Part shown: positions 1-13,800 of the stretch, piece after piece
How positions within the stretch are numbered: the stretch's first letter is position 1
Layout: each line of letters starts with the position of its first letter
DNA from: Siniperca chuatsi
Taxonomy: Eukaryota > Chordata > Actinopteri > Centrarchiformes > Sinipercidae
DNA: 64,000 bases
Direction: 5' to 3'
Assembly (NCBI RefSeq): GCF_020085105.1
Contig: NC_058046.1
Location: 28,738,175 to 28,802,174 of the forward strand
The notes under the pieces: generated by a model
Seen by the model: the letters and a program-made list of their open reading frames with translations, nothing else
The model's database searches: none
Told to the model about the DNA's origin: nothing
Program-made: the position numbers and the translations under genes

Positions 1-69
1 TCAAGACTGATGCTGTTTAAATGCCAATGAGCGTTTAAAGACTAACAACGTTCTTTCTTCTCATCCAAG

Positions 70-359
70 GTAGTAGAGGAGCTTCTGTCAAAAAGTGGAG
101 CCATCGGACAGGAAGCTGCCAAGGCGATAGCAGATGCTGCCATGTTGGAAGTGGCGAGCACAAATGTGCCCCACATGGTGATGGAACTTAGCAGAAGTAA
201 ACTGTTACGATAAATTCTCACAGTCGCATATCTGCAGCAAAGTAACACATTCGTTTGTCTCATCATTTCAGGCCCCGGATGATTTCTATGAAGGAATTAC
301 ATTTGAGCATTTTGAACAGGTTTGCACTTTTCCAACTTTATGTTCCAAAAAATTAGCCG

Positions 360-394
<35 letters not shown>

Positions 395-526
395 GTCATT
401 TACTTATGACAGCATTTTGTTATCTGCCCACAGATTTTAAAAGGGCTTGAAATGGAGTCCAGGATGCACATTCGCTTTTTGGATGTAGACACCACAACAA
501 TGCGTTGTGGGAAATCCACCTCTTGA
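70..526 (+). CDS. tesc: Tescalcin, last three coding exons (5' part outside window)
   Basis: Three exons, 70-177, 272-319 and 434-526 (stop TGA 524-526), give 82 C-terminal residues in one frame with all junctions in phase 0. They begin VVEELLSKSGAIGQEAAKAI, continue DDFYEGITFEHFEQ and end MESRMHIRFLDVDTTTMRCG. This matches the C-terminal EF-hand-like half of tescalcin (CHP3), an N-myristoylated Ca-binding protein that binds the NHE1 Na/H exchanger and can inhibit calcineurin. The one Ca-binding loop of the family lies just upstream, outside the window. Donors are GT and acceptors AG; the donor at 178 (gtgatg) is weak. The 114-bp intron 320-433 holds a 33-base T run at 361-393. The neighbour fbxw8 is the same as in human 12q24.22. 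Teleosts may carry two copies (tesca, tescb), which cannot be told apart here. Confidence 0.9.
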
Positions 527-1315
527 AGAGTTCTTCTTGTAAAGAAATGTTTATGTTGCTGCTGTTTTTAGCAGGACCTGTCCAGTCCTTAAATGGAATG
601 AAGCCAAACACTTTTGATATGCACATATATATTTTTGGATGGAGGGAAATAATTATAGACCTAATACCATACTGTAATTGCATTTTTCTATGAATTATAA
701 AGACTGTCTGCTGCTCACGCAGTATAAGGTCTGACAAGATGGTGGAATATTTGAAGTCAAAGGACGTTTACTTCTATAGTTCACTACCCTGAAGAATTCA
801 CTTTCAGAATGTTTTTTTAATTCAATTTTGAAGCATTGTGATCCTACGAGTAGCAGGTGTCACATATTTCAAAGTGATTTATTTCCCATCTTTTGTCACA
901 CTACTATTAATTTTATCAGGATTCAAACTAACACACTACCTCTCTCCATTCTCCTGCTATTCTACAAATCTTTATGTAACCAGTATGTAATGTGAAGGAT
1001 TCTTTGTACTTTAGTCAAAAGGTTCACATTTCAGATGAAGTCAGTCATGCTCAGTGGCTGCTCTGGCATTCATGGGTCATCTGTTATGGGCTAACATCCA
1101 AAGCGTGAGACTGCAGGCACATAGCATTCCTCTGCAGCTGCAGAATAGTTACAGGTTTAATTTATCTGTTCCTCTGAGACCACTGCTGTTCTACCACGAA
1201 AACCTGCAATTGTTTGACTGCTAGCATAAATGAAACACTTTACTTTCCCTAAGATGAATTATTACATACTTTGCACTGAATTGTATTAATGAATAAAATA
1301 AATATAAGACACTAT
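527..1315 (+). other. tesc: tesc 3' UTR with polyadenylation signal
   Basis: Non-coding sequence follows the tesc stop. An AATAAA hexamer lies at 1292-1297, about 770 bp after the stop, and is the only clear signal before the convergent fbxw8 gene. The exact cleavage point is inferred. Confidence 0.6.
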
Positions 1316-1402
1316 GATGAAATGCATGTGTAATTTGTTTTTGTTTTTTTAGAGAAACTAATGTACAAAAACAAATTGTAGTAAATTAGGTAGAAATGAC
1401 AT

Positions 1403-1408
1403 TTTATT
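1403..1408 (-). promoter_or_regulatory. fbxw8: fbxw8 polyadenylation signal (candidate)
   Basis: On the minus strand this is AATAAA, about 340 bp downstream of the fbxw8 stop at 1746-1748. It lies only about 105 bp from the tesc signal at 1292-1297, so the two convergent transcripts end almost against each other or overlap. Confidence 0.5.
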
Positions 1409-1745
1409 TATTGCTGTGATGTTGCACAGCGGGAACTGAATCAAATCCAGGAAGCCAAACGTCAATTAAAAAGTCATTAATTTTACAATAATGGTTTATA
1501 AGGCTGTGATCCTGTGCAGCATCTGGGCAGCTGAATTCAACATTGTAAATTACAAATACACACACAACAATTACAGATAAAATACTGTACATTTACCTTC
1601 CAAAAAGCTTGATTTGAATAGGATGATTAAAAAAAAACGAAATAAAAGGATACAGTTTGGAGAATCAAACTGACCAAGGGTGAAAGTTTCTATTGTCCAT
1701 TCAGTTCACACTGAGCCCAGTTGCAGTCTGGGAAAAAACTGCACG

Positions 1746-4700
1746 TCAGTGGGATGCATGGGAGCCGGACAGCCTGTCGTAAGGCACCGCGAGGCTGATG
1801 TTGTAGTTGTAGCCATGTGACTCGGTGTAGTCGGACCTGCAGATGGGCAGGATGTGATCCCGTGACAACGTGTCCTCAGAGAAGTCGTAATGGCAAATAA
1901 CTCCTCTGTGTCTGAAGGATAAAAACAATTCTATTAACAACAACAGAGAGATAACTTATTTCCCTTTTTGGAAAATTGTTCAAACTGGATGCTTTTGTAG
2001 GACATTAAGCAGAGATGAACATTCTGAAGTCTAAACCAATGACACATTGTTGGAGAGCAAAATGCAGGTTTATATGACATAAGTGGTGAGATTATTTAAA
2101 AACCTGACTTCATTCAGTTAGGTGGATTTTTTATTTTAAGCCTACAAAGCAGCATTAGGAGCAGCCAGTTGTCTGGGAAATGTGGTCCCAATTTTGAGAA
2201 ACAGGCTATCAGCCATCTTAACCACTATCCCATTTGTAATAACAAGGTATTGAAAAAAAAAACAAAAACTTTGACAACGGCAACAATAGATTGTCATTTA
2301 AAGGAATAGTTCAACATTTTGGGAAATACTCTTGGCAAGATAACGAATAAGTGTAAGGTGAGAAGATTGATGCCACTCTGTCTGTACGGTAAATTTGAAG
2401 CTACAGCCGGCAGCCGGGTTAGCTTAGCTTAGCATGAAGACTGGAAACGGGAAACAGCTCCAAAAGGTGATAAAATCCGCCTACCGGTACCTCTGAAGCT
2501 CACTGATTAACACATTATATTTCCTTTGTTTCATCCGTAAAAAACAACAATTTGTGGTTTTACAGGGGGTTACATGTCGGACTATTTCTTGGCCAGTGAC
2601 TAAAGGAAGTCACTGTTTGTGTCATCTGTACAAAAGCCATAGTGTTAGGAGCTTTAGAGGTGCTGGTAGGTGGATTTTTGTTATCTTTGGTGAGAGCCAG
2701 GTTACCTGCTTCCCCGTTTCCAGTCTTTATGCTAAACTAAGCCAGCCGGCTGATGGCTGTAGCTTCATATTTACAGTACAGAAACCTTCTCTCGGCAAGA
2801 ACGCAAATAAGCATATTTCCCAAAATGTCAAACTATTCCTTTAAGAATGTTAAAAGTTGAATTTGCTTTTTTTAAAACCTAAAAAGGTACAGAGACGCAG
2901 TCTGTATTTCTGACTCCGAGACTCTGTAGGGCTGTGGCAAATGGGAGATGGATGTAGAGAAGAGATCCAGGTTAAAAAAAAGGAGAAGAAGAGTGTGGGA
3001 GGGAGATCAGTGACCTGCGGTGAGCTGTAAGGTCATCGTCTGTGATGCAGGCCCCCCGTGGCGACTTGTCATCAGGGATGTTGGCTGTTACCAGGGTGCT
3101 GGTTTTGAAGTGTACATGCCTGACAGGATGTCTGCAGCCAAGACAGAAAACAACACCTTCAGTATAAAACATATAAACTGCATTTTATTTATTTTTTTTA
3201 CTTGTGCAAGTTAGTTTTTTTGTACAAATGGTTCTTGAGGCAAATGTCTGGAGCTATACTACATCTAAAAATGTCCAAATTCTGATTTCATTCCTCACAT
3301 ATGACACAAAATTTATATTTTCTAATCAGTGAACAGCAAAACGATGCACACATTCACATTTTCCCTACATTTGGACCATGCGGATGTGGCACGAAATTGG
3401 TTCCAAAATACAGCCTACATGCAACTTACTTACAATTGTTATACAAATTATATTAACTTTGTCTATGCTGCGATTACATAATATCTTATTTGTAGCACGG
3501 AACAATAATGAGAAGAAAAGAAAATATCTACAATCACTGCTTTGATGGGTTTTGTAAATGTCTTAACTCTAATCTCAGAGCCACACACCACAACTGTAAT
3601 GTGCTGGAAACAGAGAAGCTGAGTTACAAAAACAGATGTGACGCCTTTGAAAACTGTTAAACTGCACATTTCCTTTGCATCTCCTCTCAGTGGCTCAGAG
3701 GAAAGAAAATCCCACCTGTTGTGCATCTCCCACAGCTTCGCTCCCATCCTCATCTCCCACACACACACCAATCCCTTGCCTCCGCCGCTCACGATCTTCC
3801 AGTCGTCCGCCTGCACCGAGGTGACACCCAGGTGGTGGGCGTACAGGGACGCCACAGAAGAGCCAGCTCGTAGGTCAAACACCCTCACCCTGAATCACAG
3901 GAGAGATGAACAAATGCTGCTATTAATTTACTGAGAAATGTGTTGATTATTTTTGCCATATCATTGCAATTAAGTAGGTTAATTGAGAAACATGATGAAT
4001 TATGTGTTTATAGGCCAGAGGTTGTTGTTCGTCATTTTTAAAAAATACTATATTTTTAAGTTTTAGATTTATATAACACTCTAAGAGTTATTTAAAGCAA
4101 GTCCAATAAAAGAATACTATGCGAAGTGAGTACAATAGTATCAGTCACTTCCAGTGAAGCACGGCCATTTTGGATTTCACTTCCTGCGTACAGAGGCGGA
4201 GGACTCTAAGACCGCACAAAGAGAGTACAGTTTGTCAAAGAGTGCATTCATTTACAGACAAAAGGACACTATTCTCACTTTTGAAGGAACTTTTCAACAT
4301 CCAGCCAAGAGACCAAAGACAAAAACAAACTGAAGAACATGTGCCAATGAGAGCTTCAGTTCCAGCCTTATATGCCCTGGGCTCAACCCAAATATCACCT
4401 CATTTCATCTCTGCTACTGTATTTACCGCTTTCACTGGATGAGGCCAGTAAAAACAATAAACTTATAATAATATAGAGGTATAAAGTAAGTGTGGCATAC
4501 AGACAGAAACTAACTAAATATGAAATGGATTTACATTATGAGGCTTGAAAAATCCATTATGGTGCAAATGGAGTACTGCAAGAGCAGATCAAAGGAAAAA
4601 GAGCTAAAAACTATATAACGGAATTTAGATAAGAGCAGATCAAGTAGGGGGTGTTAAACATAAAGCAGGTGAACATCTAAACATCAGAGAATAGTGAATA

Positions 4701-7700
4701 AAAAATGAATAAACAAGACAAAAAAATATATGAATAAAGGGTGTGCAAAATGACAGCAGGTACAAATACAGGTCTACAAGCAAGTTGTTAAAAGTTAGAA
4801 TGAAAGTAGGTGTAAACAACTAAATAATTTAAATGTAAAAATATTAAATTTAATGTAATTTTGTCTTTATTTTTAATTGATTTTGTATTGAATGTGTCTA
4901 TTATTTTTACCCATGTTTTCATTCTAATAGAAGCCCTTCATAAATTCTGCTTTGAAATAAGTGTTATATGCTCTTTTATGATCTTATGATTATTATTATT
5001 ATATAAGTATTAGTGTTTGTATGAGTATTTACTATGGATAAATGGCAGTAAGAGCAGGATTTGTGTTTGCTGGGTTTCATGAGCAACACAAGCCCAGGGG
5101 ACCTTCAGCTCCATCTGTTGTCATTGTGGCTTTATTGCAGCTGAAAGCATCCAGGACATGACTCCATCCAGGCCCAACCTGCTTCCAAGACTTCATTACC
5201 ATAATCAAATTCACTTTGGCAGATTTCATTTCCACTTCCAATTTTTTTTTTTTTTTTTTTAAGAATCAGTTAAATGGCTAAATGGGCACCATGGACTTGT
5301 TGTCTGCAGTTAGTTTTGCCTGTTTAGTGGCATTACGTGATGGAAGCACACGTTTAAACAATGAGGAGGTCTGAACATTACTGGCAGACCGCAGGGAACC
5401 ATAAATCTAATGTTGGAGGCGGCTCTGTCTTCAGTGAGCTGTCAGTGGTCAGACTCCTCTTCATTAATCAGGAGGAGCTCTGCCTAATAAGAGAAGTGTG
5501 GGAGAGGCTCGGGTAACTCCGATTGGTTTCCTACAGCTAGACGAGTCATTAATCATTATACACGGAGGATTATGTTTGATGCAAACCTGTGATTTGGTGA
5601 TCCCAAGTGGTCTTGTTTGATATTCCATACGAATGGATACCTTCAAGATTATAACACAGATTGGCTGTTGCAGTGCACAATGGCAGTATTGCTAAACTTG
5701 GTTACACGTTTTCTGCTCTGCAGACGTTGCAGTTACGACGAGTTAAAACCACCTGTATCCTTCTCTATTCCAAGATCAGGTCAAGATCAGGTCAAGACCA
5801 AGTCAAGAATAAGGCCTGAATAAACCAAATTCCACAACAGGTGAAAAAACAGTGTACATCAGGTATCCAGACAAACTTTTTTCTTACTGAAAACATTTAA
5901 ATCGACATGCAACGCAACACTTACTACTGATAAATGCTTTGGTAATAAATAGACAATTTACAGAAATAATGTGCTGTTTTATTTTAAAGGAAAAAAATCA
6001 CAAAGATAAATAGTGCTTTTTTGTGTACAATTAAATGTTATCTGGAATTGCCATGTACTGTTCAGTCATGCTCCTAACCTAATCTGTGTGTTAAGTGTTT
6101 CGATTTTCCAGCTGTGGTTGGAAGTCGTATTCTATTCTATCATTTATTTTGTACACTTGAACTCCGTTCTTTTTTAACAATTCAATGTGACCCTTGAATT
6201 TAATGAATGGCAGCTCTTCCTTCGCAATGTGATGTATTGAATTTTATTGGCATTTCAGCGTCTTCTGCAGACCGATGAGTAGATTCCTGCCTTCGAAACG
6301 CCGTTGGCAGAGGTGCTGCAATTCCCTCAGTGCATACAAGATACAAGATAGATTTATTCATCATTTTATAACACAGGGTTGCATAGCGAGATTTTTGATT
6401 GCAGTTCCCTTCATGCTACTCAAAAACAAATGTTATGAAATAAAAGCTATTTTACATGGGGGAGTGCTGAGGATGAGTTAAGTAGTCTCACAGCCTGAGG
6501 GAAGATGCTGCTCTGTAGTGTGGTGGTACGACAGCGGACACTTCTATATCTCTTTCCAGACGGCAGCAGGGTGAACAGGCTGTGGCTGGGGTGGGTCTTT
6601 CAGTATCCTTTGGGCTCGCACTCTCTCTTAGGCGCCTCACCAAAATTACTGATGCTCGGTAGGCTGGTACCAATGATCTTCTGAGTAGTTTTAATCAGCC
6701 GCTGCAGAGCCCTCCTGTCCTGGGCCGTGCGCATCCCGTGCCAGTTTGTGATGATTCCAGTCAGGATGCTTTCTATTGCTCCTCTGTAAAAGTTAATAAG
6801 AACTTGGCACAGGAATTTTGCCTTCTTAAGTTTTCTTAAGAAACACAGCCGTTTCTGAGCTTTCTTTACCAGGGTAGAGATGTGAGAGCATGTCAGGTTC
6901 TCTGTGATGCTGATTCCCAGGAACCAAAAACTATTCACTTGCTCCACCTCAGCTCCACTGTTGTAGACAGGGGTGTGTGTCTTTACCTCCTTTTTCTTAA
7001 AATCAACGATCAGCTCCTTGGTTTTCCTCACGATGAGCAGTAGCTCCTTGGTTATGGATATGAAGTCTCTTCGTTGTTTGAAATCCGGCTGATGATGGTG
7101 GTGTCATCCATACAACAGAGTTGTCTCCATGTCGGGGGCTGCAATCATGGGTGTAAACAACAGCAACATAAGCACTGGTGAATTCTCCGGGCAGATAACA
7201 CGGTCGACATCTCAACAATAAAAATTCCATCCAAGCATCACTGATGTAAATATACAGTCCACCTCCTCTCGGAGTCTTGTGTTCTGCCAGCGCAGAACAC
7301 GCTCCGCCCGTCGATAGCTTATAGCATCTGCCCCTGCATAGTATATGCTTCATCTTGTTGTTGTGCTTTACGAGTGTTTCATGTTTAAAGTGTGCGGTCG
7401 AGTCGGCAAACTTAGATTTTCCCGCAATTATTAGGCCACAATACATGGCTTCCTTTTCTTTGCAATCTCAGCCACGTCAATTGTGTGAGCCACTCCTGTC
7501 GGAAAGAGTAGGTCTTTGCCGTTTTTCGAAAACGAGATCACCTGCTGATTCCTCGTCTGAATTGTCCTCATCAGAAATGTGGGACTGTAGTGGCACAGGA
7601 GGGTCTGAATGATCTTTTCTTTTGAAAAACAGTCGATAGTTCGTTTCATTGACACCAAAGGGCCAAGTTGGAGCGAGAGCACCGGACACAGGGAGACGGG

Positions 7701-10700
7701 CCTGGTTCTAGACAAAAGGGGGCCATAGGCAAGATTTTCTCTGGGGGCCCTCCTTACTTTGCCTGGAGCCGAGAACTATGAAATAAAACTATATACAGTA
7801 TAGTTTCAACAATATATAACTATGTAAAACTATTATTTGTTTTAAAAGGACAACATGACAACCCTTTGATACTGTACCACCACAGTGTGGCAGGAACATT
7901 CCTGCAATCTATAAAGTGAGCATAATCCTTGCATGGCATTAATACACAAAACACACATTTGTAGTAAACATGCCTTCATTCAACTGATGTTCACTAAGAA
8001 TTATGCACTCAGACCTTAAATCAGATGTCTACACATCCTAAAAGGCACAAAGTCTTGTCAACGACAACTGAGGGCGTTATAACTCTTGACGACACGCATG
8101 TTGGCAGAAAAACAACCCAGCCAACACTCAACAGCAGTAATACAATTCAAAATTGAAATAAAAAATAAAATGAGATCATTCTTGCACTAATAATCTGAAT
8201 GGTTCATTTATATATGGCGTTAATTGTATTTACGGTATTGTAGATGCCGCAAATACAACTGTAGATCCCGCGAAGTGAGCTTGTGACCGGGAGGTCGTCG
8301 GTTCGATCCCCGGACCGGCGGGATAAATCTGGGTGGGGAAAGTGAAAAAGCAGCGCTTGCCCCTCCCTCATTACCACCACTGAGGTGCCCTTGAGCAAGG
8401 CCCTTAACCCCAACCGCTGCATTGGAGCAGCTCAGCAGCAGATCAGACTGTGGTGGTACTGAGCAGCTTCCAGGTGTGAATGTGTGTAACTGTGCAAACG
8501 TGATCAGGGCATTCAGTACAAAATTGCACTGCAATCCATCCCATAGTTTTTGAGTGACTTCATTCTGGAACAAAGTGGTGGACCCTGACCAAAAGACCAA
8601 CATTGCCATCCCTGGAGCCATGTTGCTAGTGTGAAGAAAAAACTCAAGTTGAAGACATTTAAAGTTTTTAAATTGGCAGGACAAAGTCGAGTAAAGTCCA
8701 AGACTTCAGCAAAGTGGTCTCGAGGCTGGACTCAGGAAGCACAGTCCTGCATAATGATAAGTGAGAAATAGCCACAGGTATGACACTCACTATTTCTTCC
8801 CTCTCTCTTACTGTATCCAGTTTTGCTCTTTGCCCAAACCTTTCCCGTTTGCACAGATGTGGCAGTCTTCCAAACAGCCCTTATCAGGACCCCTCATTTG
8901 CTCCCTGGATCTCGCAAAAAACAGGAGGACAAAAATCATTTGGACAAAAAGAAGGGATGCATTAGGTTTTGGCCTCAAGCCACCCTTGTCAAAGGGCCAA
9001 GATTGCCGACTGTCCCTCAGTCTCCACCATTTCCATTTGTCTTCGACTGTGCACTGCATCAGCTGGGGCCAAAGTGGAAGAGCCAAGCTGGTGTCTGAAC
9101 AAAACTACTCATCTATCAGAAAGCAAAGACCAAAAGTAAAGCAGAAAGGAAGTGGATAAAGAATCTACCAATGCTCTGGCAAGAAAACAACCATTTCAAT
9201 TCTTCAATCAAAACAATGCTGAGCATTTTCATTTGGCACTTGACAAAACATCTTTACCGGAGCATTTTGTTGTACGGTTGCTAGGAGTCAAACTGGTAAG
9301 AAGAGGGGGAAAAAACAGAACCTAAACAATATGATATGGTCTGTCTTGCGCTTTAAGCCAAGTACTTAACAGCCAGATGGATTTGGTGCTGAATAGAAAC
9401 AGCAGGGGCAGCTTTGGAAAAAGACGCGCCAGGGATTTTTGTTTTCCTGCCAGCTCATGCACCGCAGCACCCGCTAACAAGTGCAGAATAGACGAGAATG
9501 GCTCTTTTATGTGTCTTTTCCTCATCTGGAGAGCCAGGTTAGCGAGGTGGCAAGTGTGTGCACACGCATGCATGTGTGTGTAGTCGCTCGATGGGATCGA
9601 GACAACCAGATTTTTTTTTTTTCTTGTATAGTATCCAAGGTAAAAGAGGAGACAGACAGACAGACAGACATCTCTATTCAACACAAAGAACAAAACATCT
9701 CACATCTAAGTATGAGTCTTTTTTTTAGAAGCTTTGTGTTTCAAGGCAACAGAGACGGAGAAGTGTGAATAATGCACACATTGAATAGAGCCTTGTCTTC
9801 TCACACACTTTCTTAAAACCTGTCCTCCACTGCAAGTACTGTAGCCTCAGCTTCCCAGCTGCTCCTTCATCAGGTGTCACTGAGGGACAACTATTTAAAC
9901 AGACACTCCGTTAAGCTTAAGTTCTTGGCTGGTTTCAACCGTGCGATGTTTACATAAACTGAGTGTGTCAGTATTGGGAAATTCTGTTCTTGTGCATGAT
10001 CTTCGTGTATTCTCCATCTGGGTGAAAGTGTGTGTTTTTGTCCAAGTGTCCCACCTTCTGTCTTTGTTTCCACACACCAGCAGGTGAGGGGGGCCGTCTC
10101 TTAGGTTGATGCAAGTGAAATCTCCCAACGAGCTGCCGACACATACCACAGGTTTGCCCGTCTCTAGGCTGTAGATGTGGATCTGTAAATCAAGAACATA
10201 CACAAAGATCAATCATTTGAAATATTAAATTCGGTCGACCTCCAAATGCACAACCACCACTTAAGTTGCGAAAATAACTAAAGCTGGCGGCAGTAAAGGC
10301 CTGACGGAGCATCACCATGGAATATACAAGTATCTGTTGATGTCTATGGGTTGTAGACATTGCAAAAGATTTGCAACCAAATATTAAATATGACTTTATT
10401 TAACTTCATGACTTGTCCAATTACTTTCTGCTTCTAAAATTGGGTGATTATGTATAAAAAGGGCTACAATTCATGCACCGCTCACAGGACTCGGACACTC
10501 TCAAATTAAAGCTGAAAATCTGCTCTTTTACCTCTTAGTCACTGTACTGTACTATACACTGTTTATATTATTTGATGGAGTATAGAGCCACTGCAGCAAA
10601 AATAAATAATTGTCCAAATATTTTTAAAACATTTTTTATTAGGAGTGCAAAACATACAACATAGGGTGAACACAAAACAACAATAAAACAGCAATGATAG

Positions 10701-10770
10701 TAACAGCAATGAAAAAATAAGCAGAAATGACAAACGGCAATACTAGAAGTATTTAAATAGTAATAGCATG

Positions 10771-10810
<40 letters not shown>

Positions 10811-13800
10811 TGAAAACGGCAACAGTAATATCAGTAATAATAACACTAATAATAATAATAACGATAGTAATACTAAAGATGGTGTTGATAATAAGTTGTG
10901 TTGACGCAATAGTAATATCAATAATAATAATAGTTAACATTGATAATAATAATAATAATAATAATAGTAGTGATACTAATAGTAAAGATGGTGATGATAA
11001 TGTTTTGTGTTGACAGCAATAGTAATATCAATAATAATAACAATAATAACAGTAATAATAATAACAATAGTAATACTAAATATGGTGATGATAATATTTT
11101 GTATTGACAGCAATAGTAATAATAATAATAATAATAATATAACATTATTAATAATAATAATAATAACAAGAGTAATGCTAAAGATGGCGATGATGATAAT
11201 ATTTTGTGATGACGGCAACAGTAATATCAATAATAATAACAGTAATAAGAATAATAATAATGAATAAATGACAATAGTAATAATAATGATTATGTAATAA
11301 TGAAATAATGACACTTACCTAACACACACACCACACCTCTCCTAGCTTCCGTGTCAGTGTGCATGTCTTTTTTCCCTTCTTCTCATTCACAGTACAGTTA
11401 CTATTTGTATGTATGCCTAAGCTGAGGCGGTGCATTAAAATCATGTGTGGTACATGTTAGGTGTCGATTTAATTTAGTTATATTTATATTTTTTAAATAT
11501 ATATATTACATTTTTTTCTTTAATTATTAAAAGATATTCATTATACCGTTACCGTCCTTATATCAAGCAAAATATCAATATCATCAGCCAAATGTTTTGA
11601 CTTTACTCAGGATCTGAGATCTGAAGTACAAAGATTTGTGTTATCAAAACAAAAATTTAAATGGTGTCATATTTTCTTCTTGAACTTACACAAATCCTTT
11701 TTTTGCCTTGAATTCCAGCTCCCCAATTAAGTCACAAGTGTGTCATTTGCTACGCACATGTTGGACCAAAGTCCAAAGATACAGCAGACCACAGCAGTGG
11801 TGTAGAATACTACCTATGATCAAATCAGACGGTGGACAAGTCTGATCTACTGTTGGTCAACTTCTCTATACATTGCACAATTTAACACACACACACACAC
11901 ACACACACTGAGATATAACTGGAAATATTGGATATCATATATTGTACAAAAGACAAACACAGTAAACTGAAGTGATGCTTTGCCAGTTAATTAAAAGCAA
12001 AGCAGCACTTAAGTGTTAAATCTTGAAAAAAACAAAAACAAAGATCAGCCGAGGGACATATTTCAATTACAGACAGAGATGTACAGCATTGCCTGTGGCT
12101 TGATGGCTGCAGCAAACTTTCTTCATACAAGTTACAATGATGTCATCTGGAGCGGGCCTAATTGGTCAATTAGCGGCTGGTGTTTTCTCATCCAAATGAG
12201 ACAGAACAAACAGGATAACCGCCAGGCAAAATTGACTTTGAATAATTAAAACGATAAAGAAATTAACCAAAGGAGGGAGAGAATGAGAGAGAGCCAGAAG
12301 GTAGGAGAGAAAAGGAAAGACAGAAAGTGAGAAAGAGAGAGAGATGGAGAGACAGTGACAACGATAAAGACGTTTGAAGGAAGGGAGGAAAAAAAAAAAA
12401 AAAGAGGCATGATGTAAGCCTTAAGGAGGTGCCAGCAGTTTTTGTGTGTCCCTTTTTTGGGCCAAGCAGAGCTTTAATTGTGCACCACCCCAGGGCAAAG
12501 CCCAAATCACACCGGACTTTGAAATGACAGCTTGATAGGATTTGGACAGCGGAAAAGAGGGGGATGAGCTGAGAAAGAGGGAGGGGGACGCAGAAATTAG
12601 GTTCAGCCTGCTGTTCTCGATGAATCATTACAGCTTCGGGAAGATATTTTTTTATTAAATATCCACCCACATCGCCTACTAAAATGAAGAAATGTTGCTG
12701 AGGGAGGTAAAGGGGCTGTTTTGTGATAATATTGGGGGCTGTTTAGAGACTGCAGCAGTATGTTTTGAGAAGAATAATCATGAGCATGACTATAGAGGAG
12801 TTGTTAGGTTAATGCACTTGCTGGAGCCCCAGTGAGGCTTGCAGACAAAGGAAACTCTAATGGTGGCTTGTACTGGGATGTTAATGTAATTACTCTATTT
12901 GCTTTTAAAAAGATGAAAAATTTGGCAATTATTGCTGCACTTTTGAGGAAACCTTTTATGTTGCCATTTCCTGTATTGTTGAACACATTTGACCAAAGAG
13001 CAGAATTTGGTTTGGTTTTTGATTAATCTTAAGTGGAATATCACAGACCGAGGAATGGAAAACAATGTGGCATGGAGGCCCGACTGTCTTCACTCCAACC
13101 AAAGACTCCACCAGCTGATTTCTCTGATTAACGCTCCATCAAGTAGAGAGAGAACCTAACAAGAGAAATCACCAGTTGGGGCGAAAGGTTTGAATGAAAT
13201 CTGTAGACTGTGAGCTTTCCTTGGCCCACAATGCACCATCCTTGTCATACACAAACACCCACATCTGAAACAAATATGGATTCAGAACTACATTTGGTTT
13301 AGACACCATGTGGACAAACAGAGATTAGCGCATTGGACCAGATGCATGATAATGGCAGGTTTGTGGTTTGATGTCATTTGGGAGTATATTTCCTCCTGCA
13401 TCCTTCAGGGCAGAGTCTCAAACTTGCTTAAAGCAACTCACTGAAGAGAAGCTTATTGACAAATGCAAGCTCAGATGTTACTTTTGGATATCTGTACTTG
13501 TAATACGAGTATACATTCGTTGCATTGTTCTGTGTATTTCCACAGTTGTACAGAAGCCTATGTGCAGTTGAATTTGATTTCTCCCTGGACAAACAAGAAG
13601 GTAGTAGCAAAGAAAGAAGAAAACTAAAAGCTAAATCACAAAGAGTAGTTTAGTTGTGCTTCTTGGCTCATTATTGGTTTGTGGTTAGAAGCTGTTGGCT
13701 GTTGCCCACACTAATTAAACAAAGGCAAGAAGCATAGAGAAAGAAAGTAGCCACCCCAGTGTCATCCACTGAGATAACTGTTCTGAAAGCACATATTGGA

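Noticed and set aside
8258-8322. tRNA-like sequence with B box
   Set aside because: No paired acceptor stem and a SINE body follows directly; it is the head of a tRNA-derived SINE, not a tRNA gene.
8761-9159. Open frame of 132 codons on plus strand with overlapping frames
   Set aside because: No domain, no splice context, several frames open at once in an fbxw8 intron.
10568-11314. Long Ile/Asn/Leu/Tyr open frames on both strands
   Set aside because: Produced by the TAA array; low complexity and open in many frames.
13186-13267. Exon-like minus-strand frame after a CAG, reading MWVFVYDKDGALWAKES
   Set aside because: fbxw8 exons 7 and 8 join in phase without it (GGNK to IHIYSLETG), no family matched, and it may be part of an unknown repeat.
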